Of a DNA stretch of 64,000 nt, positions 48,180-58,476 are shown piece by piece (position 1 is the first letter of the stretch; every line of letters begins with the position of its first letter). A program made the translations under genes and the position numbers. Under the pieces are notes generated by a model. That model was given only the letters and a program-made list of their open reading frames with translations. It searched no databases and was not told the DNA's origin. Source of the stretch: Opisthocomus hoazin (lineage: Eukaryota; Chordata; Aves; Opisthocomiformes; Opisthocomidae). Where the stretch lies: NCBI RefSeq assembly GCF_030867145.1, contig NC_134428.1, positions 20,253,537-20,317,536 on the forward strand, given 5' to 3'.

Positions 48180-48815
48180 TCACAGAATCACAGAATGTTC
48201 AGGGTTGGAAGGGCCCTCTGTGGGTTACCCAGTCCAACCGTCCTGCCCAAGCAGGGTCACCCAGAGCAGGCTGCACAGGACCACGTCCAGGCGGGTCTGG
48301 AATATCTCCAGAGAAGGAGACTCCACAGCCTCCCTGGGCAGCCTGTTCCAGGGCTCCGTCACCCTCAGACGGAAGAAGTTCTTCCTCGTGTTCAGCTGGA
48401 ACTTCCCAGGCTTCAGTTTGTGCCCGTTGCCCCTTGTCCTCTCACTGGGCACCACTGAAAAGAGTCTGGCTCCGTCCTCCTGACACCCACCCTTCAGATA
48501 TTTATAAGCATTTATAAGGTCCCCTTGCAGCCTTCTCCTCTCTGGGCTAGACAAGCCCAGCTCCCTCAGCCTTTCCTCATAGGAGAGATGTTCCAGTCCC
48601 CTCATAATCCTCGTAGCCCTCCGCTGGACTCTCTCCTCATCTTTCTTGAACTGCAGAGCCCAGAACTGGATGCAGTACTCTAGATGGGGCCTCACCAGGG
48701 CAGAGCAGAGGGGGAGGAGAACCTCCCTCGACCTGCTGGCCACGCTCCTCTTAATGCACCTGAGGAGACCATTGGCCTTCTTGGCAACCAGGGCAAATTC
48801 CTGCACCCTGGCTTC
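48180..48815 (-). mobile_element. CR1 LINE 3' part, reverse-transcriptase tail still open
   Basis: The minus strand is a 5'-truncated CR1 element. It encodes the C-terminal end of the ORF2 reverse-transcriptase region, including [13 protein letters not shown] and [16 protein letters not shown], followed by [20 protein letters not shown], and terminates in the CR1 3' repeat ATTCTGTGATTCTGTGA. A stop-free frame of 193 codons survives at 48225-48806, so the copy is not heavily decayed. It is only a fragment and cannot retrotranspose. It lies between the GAA-like promoter and MAFK. Confidence 0.95.
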
Positions 48816-48819
48816 AGGG

Positions 48820-50170
48820 AACTGTGATGCCCGATGTGTTTTGAGGACACAGCGGGTGGGCTAGACCCACAAACATCCACACTTCCCCAAACAAAGCCCT
48901 TTATCCAGGTTTTCACCAGAGGTCCTTTCAGCCCTGCACTCCTGTTCGTCTGGTTAACGAGTGTCAATAATTGTGCGCTCCCTGCCCAGGCTTTCCCACT
49001 CTCGGGGGACTGGAGAGCTGCTCATTGTTTACTATTAAAGGCCACTGCAGTCTAAAGGTCAGCAGCAAAGGACAACAGAGCTTCGGAGCAGGGAATGAAA
49101 ACAAAAAGCAAGAGGTGTTCTGAGCACCACGAATCACCCAGGAACAGAATTTCAGGTGACACGTCCTCCCCCTCCCCCCACCCACACCATATGTGATCTG
49201 TCAAACCCACTGCTGAAAAAGAAGGAAAATTCCTCAATTCTGGCGAGCCCCACGTGTGGGGCTGTCACTGTGGCGGGTGAGACCCCCACCCAGGATGCAG
49301 CCAGCCCATCCGTCCCGCATTCAGGGACCATCGTCTCGTGGATGTCTACACTGGATGATGCAGAATGGCTCTGGCCACTCCCAGTTGTTATCCCCCATGG
49401 GGGCAGGTGGCCTTGCTGGTGACAAGGGTGGCCCCAAGGCTCCCACCACCGGCACTCCTCTGCTTTCTTGTCTTGGCTCTCTGAGCCACCAGAACCCCCG
49501 CAGGACGTAAAGAGGATCTGGAGATGAACCTCGGACGCATCAGTGGGGGCCACTGGGCTGGGTGAAATCTGCCTTCCAGCCCGGAGCTCGCCCTGTCCCA
49601 GCTCCCGGATCAGGCTGTTGACAAGAGTCTGGATATCTGGGAAAGGTGAAGGCTGATGCTGTTGCAGTCACACCAGGCAGCAGCTTCAAGCCATCTCCTG
49701 GGAGCTTTCACCATCCTCATTAGCTCAGTTTCAATTAAAAAATAAAAAGGGGGTTTCTTAATGCAGGGAGGTGCCTGAACCCTGCTCAGCCAGGGCTCGC
49801 TCCGGCCACGTGGACCGGTGCGGCCATGCCAGGCATGGGGCTCCCCACGTTTTGCAGCTCGCGTTGTACAAAGGGAGCAGCAAAAGACGGGATCTCGCTC
49901 AGAGCCTCAGCTGCGGGCCTTGGATCTGCTCCAGCGAGGAACCTCGGCCCCGAGGCCTGAGAGCACAAATCGCTTGGGGCAGATGCGGACCTGCTGACGG
50001 AGTTATGGACGTGAAGCAATCAAAGGGAGCCCGGTTGCGACGGAGGCAGTCGGGTTTGGTCAGCCGCCCGTGTTGTTATGTTTTTTGGACGCATTTTCAG
50101 CCTTTTCGGATGCTGACGGGGTCTGAAAGGCCGCTGGGGTCAGGGGGCCGTGTCAGCAGCTCTCGCCATG
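48820..50170. other. GAA-like/MAFK intergenic interval
   Basis: Apart from the CR1 element to its left I recognise nothing here. Open frames on both strands near 49150-49550 and 49770-50170 have no conserved motifs. The two flanking promoters are head to head but about 2.7 kb apart, so this is not a typical bidirectional promoter. Confidence 0.5.
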
Positions 50171-50689
50171 CCGGGAGGGTAGAGCAGGGGCTGGGTGCAG
50201 GGTCCGGCCCCGGGGCAGGATCCGGACCCGCTGCGGGGCTCGGGTGGGCTCCGGGACGCGGCGGCGCGGGGGCGAAGCAGCAAGGCCTGCCCGCGGCCGC
50301 CCCACGGAGCCCGGGGATCCGCAACCGCCCCGGGAGCCCCGCGGTGTCCCGGACGGGGTCCCCCGCCCCGCGCCGCCGCAGACCCGCGAGGGTGTCCCCG
50401 CACCGGAGATGCTCCCACACAGAAGCCCCATGGAGACCCCAGCTCCGGGGCGCGGTGCCCGGCCCTCCACACCCGGCGGTGAGGGTGGGGGCGTGGCTAC
50501 GCCAGGGCGGCCGACGCCCCGCCCCCTTTCTCCGCGCCCTTCCCCATGAATGAACGGGCGCGGGCGCGGCCGAGGGGTGACGCGAAGGGGCGGGGCGTGG
50601 TGACGCGAAGCGTGACGCGCCCATGCCGGAAGCGGCGGGGGCGCTGGTTGGTCGGCGGCGCGGCGGGAGGGAGGGGGCCGCCCCGCGCT

Positions 50690-50848
50690 TGTTGTTGTCC
50701 GCGGGACTCGCTGGCAGCGGACGGAGGGAGGGAGCGAGCCGCGACCCCGCCGCCGCCGCCCCCCGCTGCCACCGCCGAGCCCCCCCCTTCCCCCTCCCCC
50801 ACGCCGCCGCCCCCGCTCCGGGCGCGCGCGCTCCCGCCGGCACCGCAG
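50690..50848 (+). other. MAFK: Probable MAFK noncoding exon 1
   Basis: A strong donor CACCGCAG|GTGAGG ends a GC-rich leader at 50848, which would join the acceptor at 58431-58432 across a 7.6 kb intron. The 5' end is a guess, because no start-site signal is decisive. The assignment rests on the CpG island, the donor, and small Maf genes generally having a noncoding first exon. Confidence 0.45.
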
Positions 50849-51016
50849 GTGAGGAACCGCCCGGGCGCGGCGGGGCGGGGGGGGGGAGGGAGGGAGGGAG
50901 GGAGGGAGAGGAGGGAAGGGGGTGCGCGGCCGCGCGCTGCCGCCGATCCGGGAGGGGGGACTTGGTGGGGGGGGGGGGCTCGGTGCGGGGTTCGGGCGGG
51001 GCGGCGGAGGTAAAAG

Positions 51017-51026
51017 TGCTGAGTCA
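51017..51026 (+). promoter_or_regulatory. MARE/ARE (CNC-small Maf site) in MAFK intron 1
   Basis: TGCTGAGTCA followed by C fits the antioxidant response element core (GCnnnGTCAY) and half of a T-MARE. It lies 169 bp past the exon 1 donor, inside the CpG island. Small Maf heterodimers with CNC factors bind this class of site, so autoregulation is plausible but inferred. Confidence 0.5.
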
Positions 51027-54000
51027 CCACCGCGCCGGGCACGTGGTGCCGCCGCCCCTCGCGCGCCCGGCGGGGCTCGGGGTCCTTTCGGGGGGGGGGG
51101 GGGGGGGCGGATCCGCGCCGTCCCCCCTCTCTCATTATTATTTTTCATTATTAATTTTTGTTGTTGTTGTTACCCCCCCCCCCCTCCTTCCACGCTGCTT
51201 GTGAATGGCGCTTAAAATGCGCGTGGGGAGACCTGTTGTGACGCCGCGCGCTCCGCCGGCTAAAAATAACCGCTCTGGGGGGGGTTAGCCGCCCTCCTCC
51301 GCCGAGCCGTTGGGTGACCGGTCCCCTCCCTTCGGTGGGGCATAACCCCCCCTCCGATCCCCCGGGGTCGGGGGGGAGGTTATGCCCCCCCCCGAGCACG
51401 GCTGCTTTTTGGGGGAGAGGTGCGTGGGGTGGTGGGGTCGGTCCCGGAGCTGGCGGGGGGGTGGGGGAAGCCCTGAAAGCGGGGTGCTCTGCGGTCACCC
51501 CCTGGGTGGGGGGGACGCACACGGGGCGTCGGTGACACGGTGAGGGGCGTGGGGCGGTTTGGGGGTTTAATGAGAAATTGGGGGGAGGGGGGAGGGTCTC
51601 CCTAGCTGGGGGGTGGAACCGAGATCTCCGGACTCTCACGGCGTGCCGGGGTCTGTCTGAGGAAGGCCTCCGTCCTCCTCTTCCTCGGGCTGAGAGCCCG
51701 CTCCTCTCCCTCGTGGGCCGCTCCGCCGAGGGTTTATTTTACAGATTCCGCCGAAAGCAGGCCACGAGGTCTCAAATTAGGAACAAGCCTCCTTTGGGCA
51801 AAGTCGTTACAGAAAAGGGAAAGGCCTCCATTTTCGCTTTCGCCTGGCCGCCCCCTCCTTCGCCAAGTGTCGTCCCAAAGCTGAGCCGGGACGGCGGGGG
51901 CAGCCGGTGAGAGGAAAGCGTTCCCCCGGAAAGCCGCACGCCTTTTCCCTTGCGCTTTCGGTCTCTCTCAGCCCGTTGAGAAGCGCAGCCCTGCGCGTCG
52001 CGGCGGTGTCGGGGTTTTAGCAGCAAATGGGTTTACCTGGTGACTTTTTGGTTTGGTTTTTTTGTGGTTTTTTTTTGTGGTTTTCTCACTGATGGAAACG
52101 GGCGCGCGTCGCTCCGCTTCTCCCTGTCTCCTTCCGTGTGTCCGCGGTGCTGCCTGCGGAGAAGCCTTCCCTCGTGCAGTCACTTCCGAGGGGTGATGGA
52201 CGCCGCGGCTGCCCAATGGCGGCACGAAGGGCTTGCGCGGCACCGGCGTTAACTCTGCTCACGGATGGCCGCCCGGCAGCGGCGGGGCGATCGCCTCGAG
52301 CTTGGGGCGCGCGGTGACTCTCGCCTTCAGGACCCGCTTCTGCGGGCTCCGAGCCCGGCGGGGCTTTGCCCCTGCGCCGTGTCAGGCGTTCCCGGCTGCG
52401 TTACGCCGGGCGCGTGCCCTGCTCCGCAAGTGTTTCTGAACCAGAGGCAGAAATTTGTTGGCTCTTCGCTTTGCTTGCCTGTCGAGGACAGCGTGCTTTG
52501 TCATGTTTTATCTCATTTCTGCGCCGTCACCCGTCTCGGCAATCTGTTGCAGCAAAGGAGTTCGGTACCGCCGTGCGCCTCCTGAAAGGGAAAAATACAG
52601 ATCGGCTTGATGCACTCTGATTTCCATCAACGTTGGGAGATGATTAATGGCGTGGAATGTGCTGCGGAACTGGGTATTGAAAATCTGTAGCTGTGTGAGA
52701 TGTTTGGGAGGCAAAAAAGGGACGGCTGGGAGCGCTGGCACCCGCGGCAGCCGGGGTTTGCGGGATAAGCTGGCTCGCTGATCATTTCTGTAAACATCCA
52801 GCTGTGAAATACTTGAGCGGCGCTAGCACTTCCAATCATCGGGAAGTTTCAGGCTCAGCACCCTGCGGAGGGGAACAGGCAGTTTCCACTCCCGTCTGGG
52901 CCGTTGTTTCAGGCTATCTTCGAACTCGGGCAGACAGCCTTCCGAGCACGGAACAAGCCCGAGCGGTGCGGTGCTCGGTGGCCGTCAGCGCGGGAGCTGG
53001 GGGGAAGCAGGCAGCAATGAGAGCGATTGCCCTGCTGCTGAGCTCCCCAGCGGAGGGACGGGTTGCGGAGCAAATCCCACCGCTTTGCGATGTTTTAGGA
53101 CCCCGAATAGCGATGCCGTTGTGTTCCGGTGTGAGCAGTCGGTGCAGGTGTCTGATGCGGTGGCTGGCACGTGGGGTCAGGAGCAGTGAAGTCAGGAATC
53201 CCTGCTCTGCCCCGGGATCCATCTGTGCGTCCGAGCGAGTTGTTTGTTGCTCGGTGGCTCGGCTTGGCTGTCTGGGGGGAGATGGACCTCTGGGCTAGTG
53301 ATGCTGAGGCGTCATTCTGGCGTAGCCCCGTCACTGCGTTTTGTAAGCACGTGATGGAAAAAGTGCTGTGTGCTTGTCAGTGCCGGGGCTGTCTGCCGCA
53401 TACCTTTCCCCTTCAGCCACCTCCTCTGTGGATTTTCTGAGGTGACACACGAGCATACCCTTGCGCTACCCCGTTTCCTCTGCTCCCTAACCGCAGGCTC
53501 TCTGCAGCGTCGGACCAGGTTGTTTACCAAACCGCTGAGGACTGTCTGATCTGTGTCCAGGCTTCCCCAGAGAGCGCCTCAGAGAGCTGTGTCCTGGCAG
53601 CTCTCAAATGTGCCCCGAAGGCTCCTCTATCTCTTCTTTGCTGCTGGATGCTGGTTCCGATCCATAAGGGAAACGGAAAGCTGGCCAGCTGGGCGAGGGC
53701 TGCGTGGAGCTCCTCTAGAACAGTAAACAGTGACTCACCCCCTCCTTGTGTCTTCTCTCTCTTCATGTCAAATGCATTGCCTCGCATATGCTTCTACTCT
53801 CTGATTCACACCACCAGCCCGTCCCTCCCCGCTCGCGCTACGAATGAGTGACAAGCGTCAGTCTGCCTTACAGGATGTGTGAAGATTGTCAGAGCGGGAG
53901 AATGGCTTTCTGAATGATGGGGAGAGGGACGGTGCTCTGCCTGCCATGCGGCGATGTGCTGGGAATCCGTGTCGCGCCTGCGAGCGGCAGAGGCACGGCG

Positions 54001-57000
54001 AGGAAGATTTAAGCATCTGTAGTTCCCTTCACCTGTCAGCTCCGACATTATCCTGTCCGTTTGGCTGGCACGCTGGAGCTGGGAATAACTTGTGGATAAA
54101 CGAGAAGTTTGGGTGACTTCACTGAAAGGGCTGCCTGGGGATTCAGTTGCCGCACTCGGGAACGAGTAGGGTATCCCCCGCGTAGCTGTGGGTGTGGAGT
54201 GGGGACGCGATGGCAGAGATCCCTGTTGCTGCTTGAACCCCACGCTGCCTTTCTGCCCGGCGGAAGGCGTCGCTGGCCTGGCTGGAGGTGAGGGTTGCTG
54301 CGTGACTTCGGTTTGCGGTGCGTGTCTGGGGGTGGAAGCTGAACACCAGCAGGGCTGTCCGCCAGGCACTCGTGCCCTGGCCGGGGTTCTCTTTTAGTGC
54401 AGAAAGAGTTTTAAAATGCGAGTTCATCTGCAGTTGTTTGGTGTCAGCAATGACTTTATAGTAATTCCTTAATGCGTGATGCGCTTTGAAAGCCCTGTAG
54501 CGTGTAAAGTCTGAAATCTCATTCTGGCATGTTTTCGTTCTTAATTGCGAGCCTTGTCTGGAAAGCTCTGTCCTACCTCTGTGCGAGTCAGGCTTTCTGC
54601 CGCCTTCCCTTTTCGTAGCAAAGGAACTGGGGATCGCTGGACAGTCCGAGCTGAGACCGTCAGGCTCCGGACGTCAGCTGGAGACCTCCGGCTTTTGGGG
54701 AGGATGCTGCACGAGGCATAGGAGTCGTCTGTGAGAGGGAGAGGGCGTTGGCAAGGCTGTCAATGGGTAACTTTATTGCAGAATTACAAGGGCTCTTTGT
54801 GTAAGCCACAGTCAAAACACTTGCTTTAAATACAAGCGTGGAGCTGCGCGGGAAAAGCCTTTGCCCCTTACGGTTGGTGTACTACTACTCGCCGCTTTGT
54901 TTATGTAGCGTTCAGTGTGTCGTACCGCTTACAGAGTGGAGATGTATTGCGGTCCTTGTTCCAAAAAGCCGAGCTCCTAATTTTAGATGCGATGCAGCAA
55001 ACACAATTAAGGAAAGAAGGGCAGGAATAGGGTAAAGACTAAAAGGGTTCTAATAATCAACTCGCAGGCAGGGTCCCAGAAGACCCCCGTACAGCGTTTG
55101 TAGGGGATGCTGCTGGACAGGGGACGTTTGCAGGACCGTTTATGATTTTGTTGTGGGGTTTTTGCCTTCCACCTGTGGGAGGTGCCGTGCTGCTTTTAGT
55201 TACTTGTTGTTGGTGGCTGAACAGTCCCAAATAGTCCCGATGGGAAGGATTTTGTAGGTGGGGAGGTGCGGACGGAGCCTGAGGCCCCGGAGGGCTGCTG
55301 GTGAGGGTTGTGAGCAGTATTGTATTGGTTTCGAGGGGAGCCCAGGGCATGTCTGTGGGGTTCGCGTCGTGCAGAGGTACGACTCGCCCCGGCACTCGTG
55401 TCGGAGCGTGAGACTTGAGCCTGTCTGAGTGTTTCCGCTTGCGCTACCAAATGTGCGCTTGGGGTCAGGGCAGGCCCCCATCTCCCATCCTTGTTTGAAG
55501 AGGGCCTGGCGTCACGATTGCTGAGGATGCCCTCAACCGCCTTGCTCCTCCCTGGGCCAGCAGTGGCTCTGGCACATCACCCCCCTGCAGCAGGACGGAT
55601 CCCAGCCCGTCCCGGAGGGATGCTGGCCCACCCGGGCTGCTTTGGCGTGCAGGGGCAGGTGGGCCCGCGGCACGAGACCCCGTACCGAGCGTGAAGGCGT
55701 CTGTGCCGTCCGCCGAGGAATGCGCAGGGTAAGGAGATGCTGCTTGGGTGACACGGAGCGACAGGTGACCAGAAGGAGTTTCGTCACGTGGAGCCGGAGC
55801 ATTGCTCGGGGTGGCTGGCGAGCCCACACGCTGACCCCCGCCGGAGGCGACTTCGGCGCTCGTTTTCCACGATACTTTACGTTTCTTTCTGTCTCGGCGC
55901 AGCCAGGCCGCCCTGTTCAATTTTTCCATCGGCTGGCGCAGAGCGCGCTTTGAAGACGCGCTGGGCGAGGATCAAAAGGCTTTTTGTGTAATCGGCGGGT
56001 GTGACGGGTCCGTCGTCGGCCTCCCCCCTCCTTTCTGACTTTCCTGTTCCGGTTTTAGCAGCGCGGAGCGCGCCAGCGGGACGGCAGCGTGCCCCTCTCC
56101 TTGTAGGGACTGGGCAAGGGGGGGGATGCCGAGGGGAGGAAGAGTTTCTGATGCTGTGGGAATGCGAGCTCTCAAACTCTGTAAACAGCTGGTGACTCAC
56201 TGCATAGCTATGGCACCAACTGCCTGCGCCCGGGCCCTCGGCGGCTGCAGGGAGGGGGCTGCCGGACGCTTCCTTCGCGCACCGGCAGCTCCTCGGCTCT
56301 CCTGATCCCGCCGGGACGAGGAGCTGCTTCCTTCCTCCTCCGTGCGTCCGCGCCTCCGGCCTGGAGGTAGGGCCGAGCGGCGAACGCCCGGCACGGAGGG
56401 GCTCCGATGGATGGCCGAGGGGCGGCGATGGGGTCCGAAGTGGTGTCTGTGCTCGCAGGGCATCCTGCCCGGCTGCGGCCAGCCCCTCGTGTGAAACACC
56501 CAGCCGGAGGTCGAGCACATCCCCATCCCTCGAAGGCGGTCTCTGGGGATGGGGGCTCGCTCCCCTGCCCTGTGCCTGGCTCACTCCGGTGGCCCCGGCG
56601 AGGCAGGGGCAGCTGGAGATGTGCCCGGGGTGGGGTTCGGTGCCAGAGGAGACGAGGGGAGGGCTCGGTGATGCTCTGGAAAACGCAGCGCACACCAGTT
56701 GCTGCGAGTGGTCCATTCATCACGGAGCGTCTCGGCTTGTGCGCTGTGCGGCTGTCCTTGTCCCTCCTCCAGACATGGAGAGCGGTGCTGTCTCAGGCTT
56801 AAAAATAGAGGAGGCGCCTAAATACGCTCCCGAATATCTAGGATAGTATCTCGCAGCTTTGCACTTACGGGATTATATCCCCCCCGCTGTTCATCTTGGT
56901 TTTTACGTAAGTCGTGTGATGATGAGGTGTCTCGACTGATAAAACGCAAGTGACAGCAGCGCGGGCTGAGCCAGCACCTTCGCCCGCACGGCTCCCGCCG

Positions 57001-57154
57001 GTCCCCGCACCCCACCTTGGCACCCCCCCCCCCCCCCCCCAGAATCCTGCCACCCCCCATTTGCAGATATGAATGAGTTTGTTTACTCTCCGACGACCTC
57101 GTGATGTCTTTGCACAGACATGACCTGAAGTCATTATTGCTTTTGGGCTTCTCT

Positions 57155-57209
57155 GTTTCCATGGCGACTGTCTCCGGGTTGGCTACTTTCCCAAGGTCAC
57201 CATGGCAAC
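57155..57209. promoter_or_regulatory. Paired RFX X-box element in MAFK intron 1
   Basis: GTTTCCATGGCGAC (57155-57168) and GTCACCATGGCAAC (57196-57209) each match the RFX X-box palindrome GTTRCCATGGYAAC with one or two changes, 41 bp apart start to start. An ERR/SF1-type CAAGGTCA (57192-57199) overlaps the second. Binding is inferred. Confidence 0.5.
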
Positions 57210-58476
57210 TATCAGAAGGGAATCATGCTTGGGATGCTTTGGCTGGATTTTTCATGAATGATTAGGATGTGTGACACGATGCAGACGTGGAAGCGGGGAG
57301 GGTTTGGGCTGGGCTGGAGAAGGTGGGGAGAGACGAGGGGGAGCGAGGACTCCTGCCCGGCGCTGGGTGCAGCCCTGGGGGCCGTGTGTCGGGGGGGACG
57401 GGACCCTCGCGCCCTCCCCGCCGGGGAGCGACGGGCAGAGGCGGTGATGGTGGCTGGGCGGCAGGTGCCTCTCTGGCGGTGGGTACCCGGCGGAGTGCTG
57501 CGCTTCTGTCACCGCATTGTGAGCCGTGGGGGTTCTGGGCGCACGTCGGGGTTCTGGGCGGGGGTGCACGCAGGTGGGTCTTTGTGACTCACTGGTCGGA
57601 GGGGTGCAGTCACCGGCTAAGGTGAGGGTGAAGGGCAGAGTCGCGGCAGGGGCTGGGCTCTCCGTCGGTGGACGTGCCTCTGCGTCTCTAGAAACCTCTG
57701 GCAGGTCAGCCCTCGCAGCCTGGGGCCGAGGGGAGTGGGAAGCAACAGTCTTGGTGTGCTGGGAGAGGCAAACTCCTGCCTGGCTTTGTTATCGGGGAGG
57801 GGGGGCTTTTGTTCTGTTGTCTGGGTTTTCTGGTTGCGTCTCCTCTGGGTGGGGACGGCACTGAAAGCAGGTTACAAACCAGGCAGCTCCTTTATGGGTT
57901 GCTGATTCAATTTCGAGCCGGGTTAATAATAATCAAAATAAGAATGAAGGGAGTTGTTGTCTTGTGGCTTTTCGGTGTCTTTTATGAGCGGAGGTAACTC
58001 TTAATTCAGTCCCTAATAGGCCATTCTGAGCGTCTGGGATTCCTCTGGAGGGAGGTGAGTGAGTGACTGGGCCTGGGCAGCCGCGCTCCCCGTGAGCAGG
58101 GGTGGCATATTGCAAGGCAGTGCGTGCTGGTCACAGACGGAGCTGGTGTCTTTTTCCCCCCTCCCTGCCCTCCTTTCCCCGCTTATTCTTGGTGTAGTTA
58201 GTAGCAAAATAGGATGTCTTTAGCGTTAAAAAGCAATGCACTTGTCAAGACAAATTTCTCTCTCTTGTATCTGAATGGGGTAAACTGATCTCTGGATCCA
58301 TCCTGGTGTTTTAAACAACTGTGTGGTTATTTCTTTCGGTGGTGGTTGAGGTGGGGTTTTGTGTTGGGTGTTTTCTTCCTACCTTCACCTCTGAGATTAC
58401 TATAACCTGAAAATCTCATTTTGTTTTTCCAGTTGCAATTTCTGAGCAGTTTTGTCCAGAAGACTGTGCTCAGGTT

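Larger units (their letters stand above)
50180..52420 (+). promoter_or_regulatory. MAFK CpG-island promoter region
   Basis: The island is about 2 kb long and very GC-rich. It has CRE-like TGACGCGA/TGACGCGC boxes near 50578-50620, an ETS-type CCGGAAGCG near 50625, GC-rich runs and no TATA box. It contains the probable first exon of MAFK and long G runs downstream of it. Mouse MafK is known to use alternative first exons; whether others exist here cannot be seen. Confidence 0.6.
50849..58432 (+). other. MAFK: MAFK intron 1 (presumed)
   Basis: This 7.6 kb interval has no recognised coding exon. It contains AP-1 type TGACTCA sites at 53731-53737, 56193-56199 and 57585-57591, the MARE at 51017, G runs at 50871-50920 and near 51091-51108, a C run near 57027-57040, and a pair of RFX X-boxes at 57155-57209. 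Open frames near 55877-56716 (minus) and 55642-55953 (plus) show no conserved features. Confidence 0.5.

Noticed and set aside
48225-48806. Host gene encoding a reverse-transcriptase-like protein
   Set aside because: The flanking 3' terminal repeat and truncated 5' end identify it as a CR1 fragment.
49771-50553. 260-codon plus frame upstream of MAFK
   Set aside because: GC-driven absence of stops, no conserved motif, runs into the promoter island.
50153-51148. 331-codon minus frame over the MAFK CpG island
   Set aside because: Pro/Arg/Gly-rich low-complexity translation of a CpG island; no domain, and it is antisense to the MAFK leader.
55877-56716. 279-codon minus frame in MAFK intron 1
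   Set aside because: Low-complexity composition, no recognisable domain or splice context.
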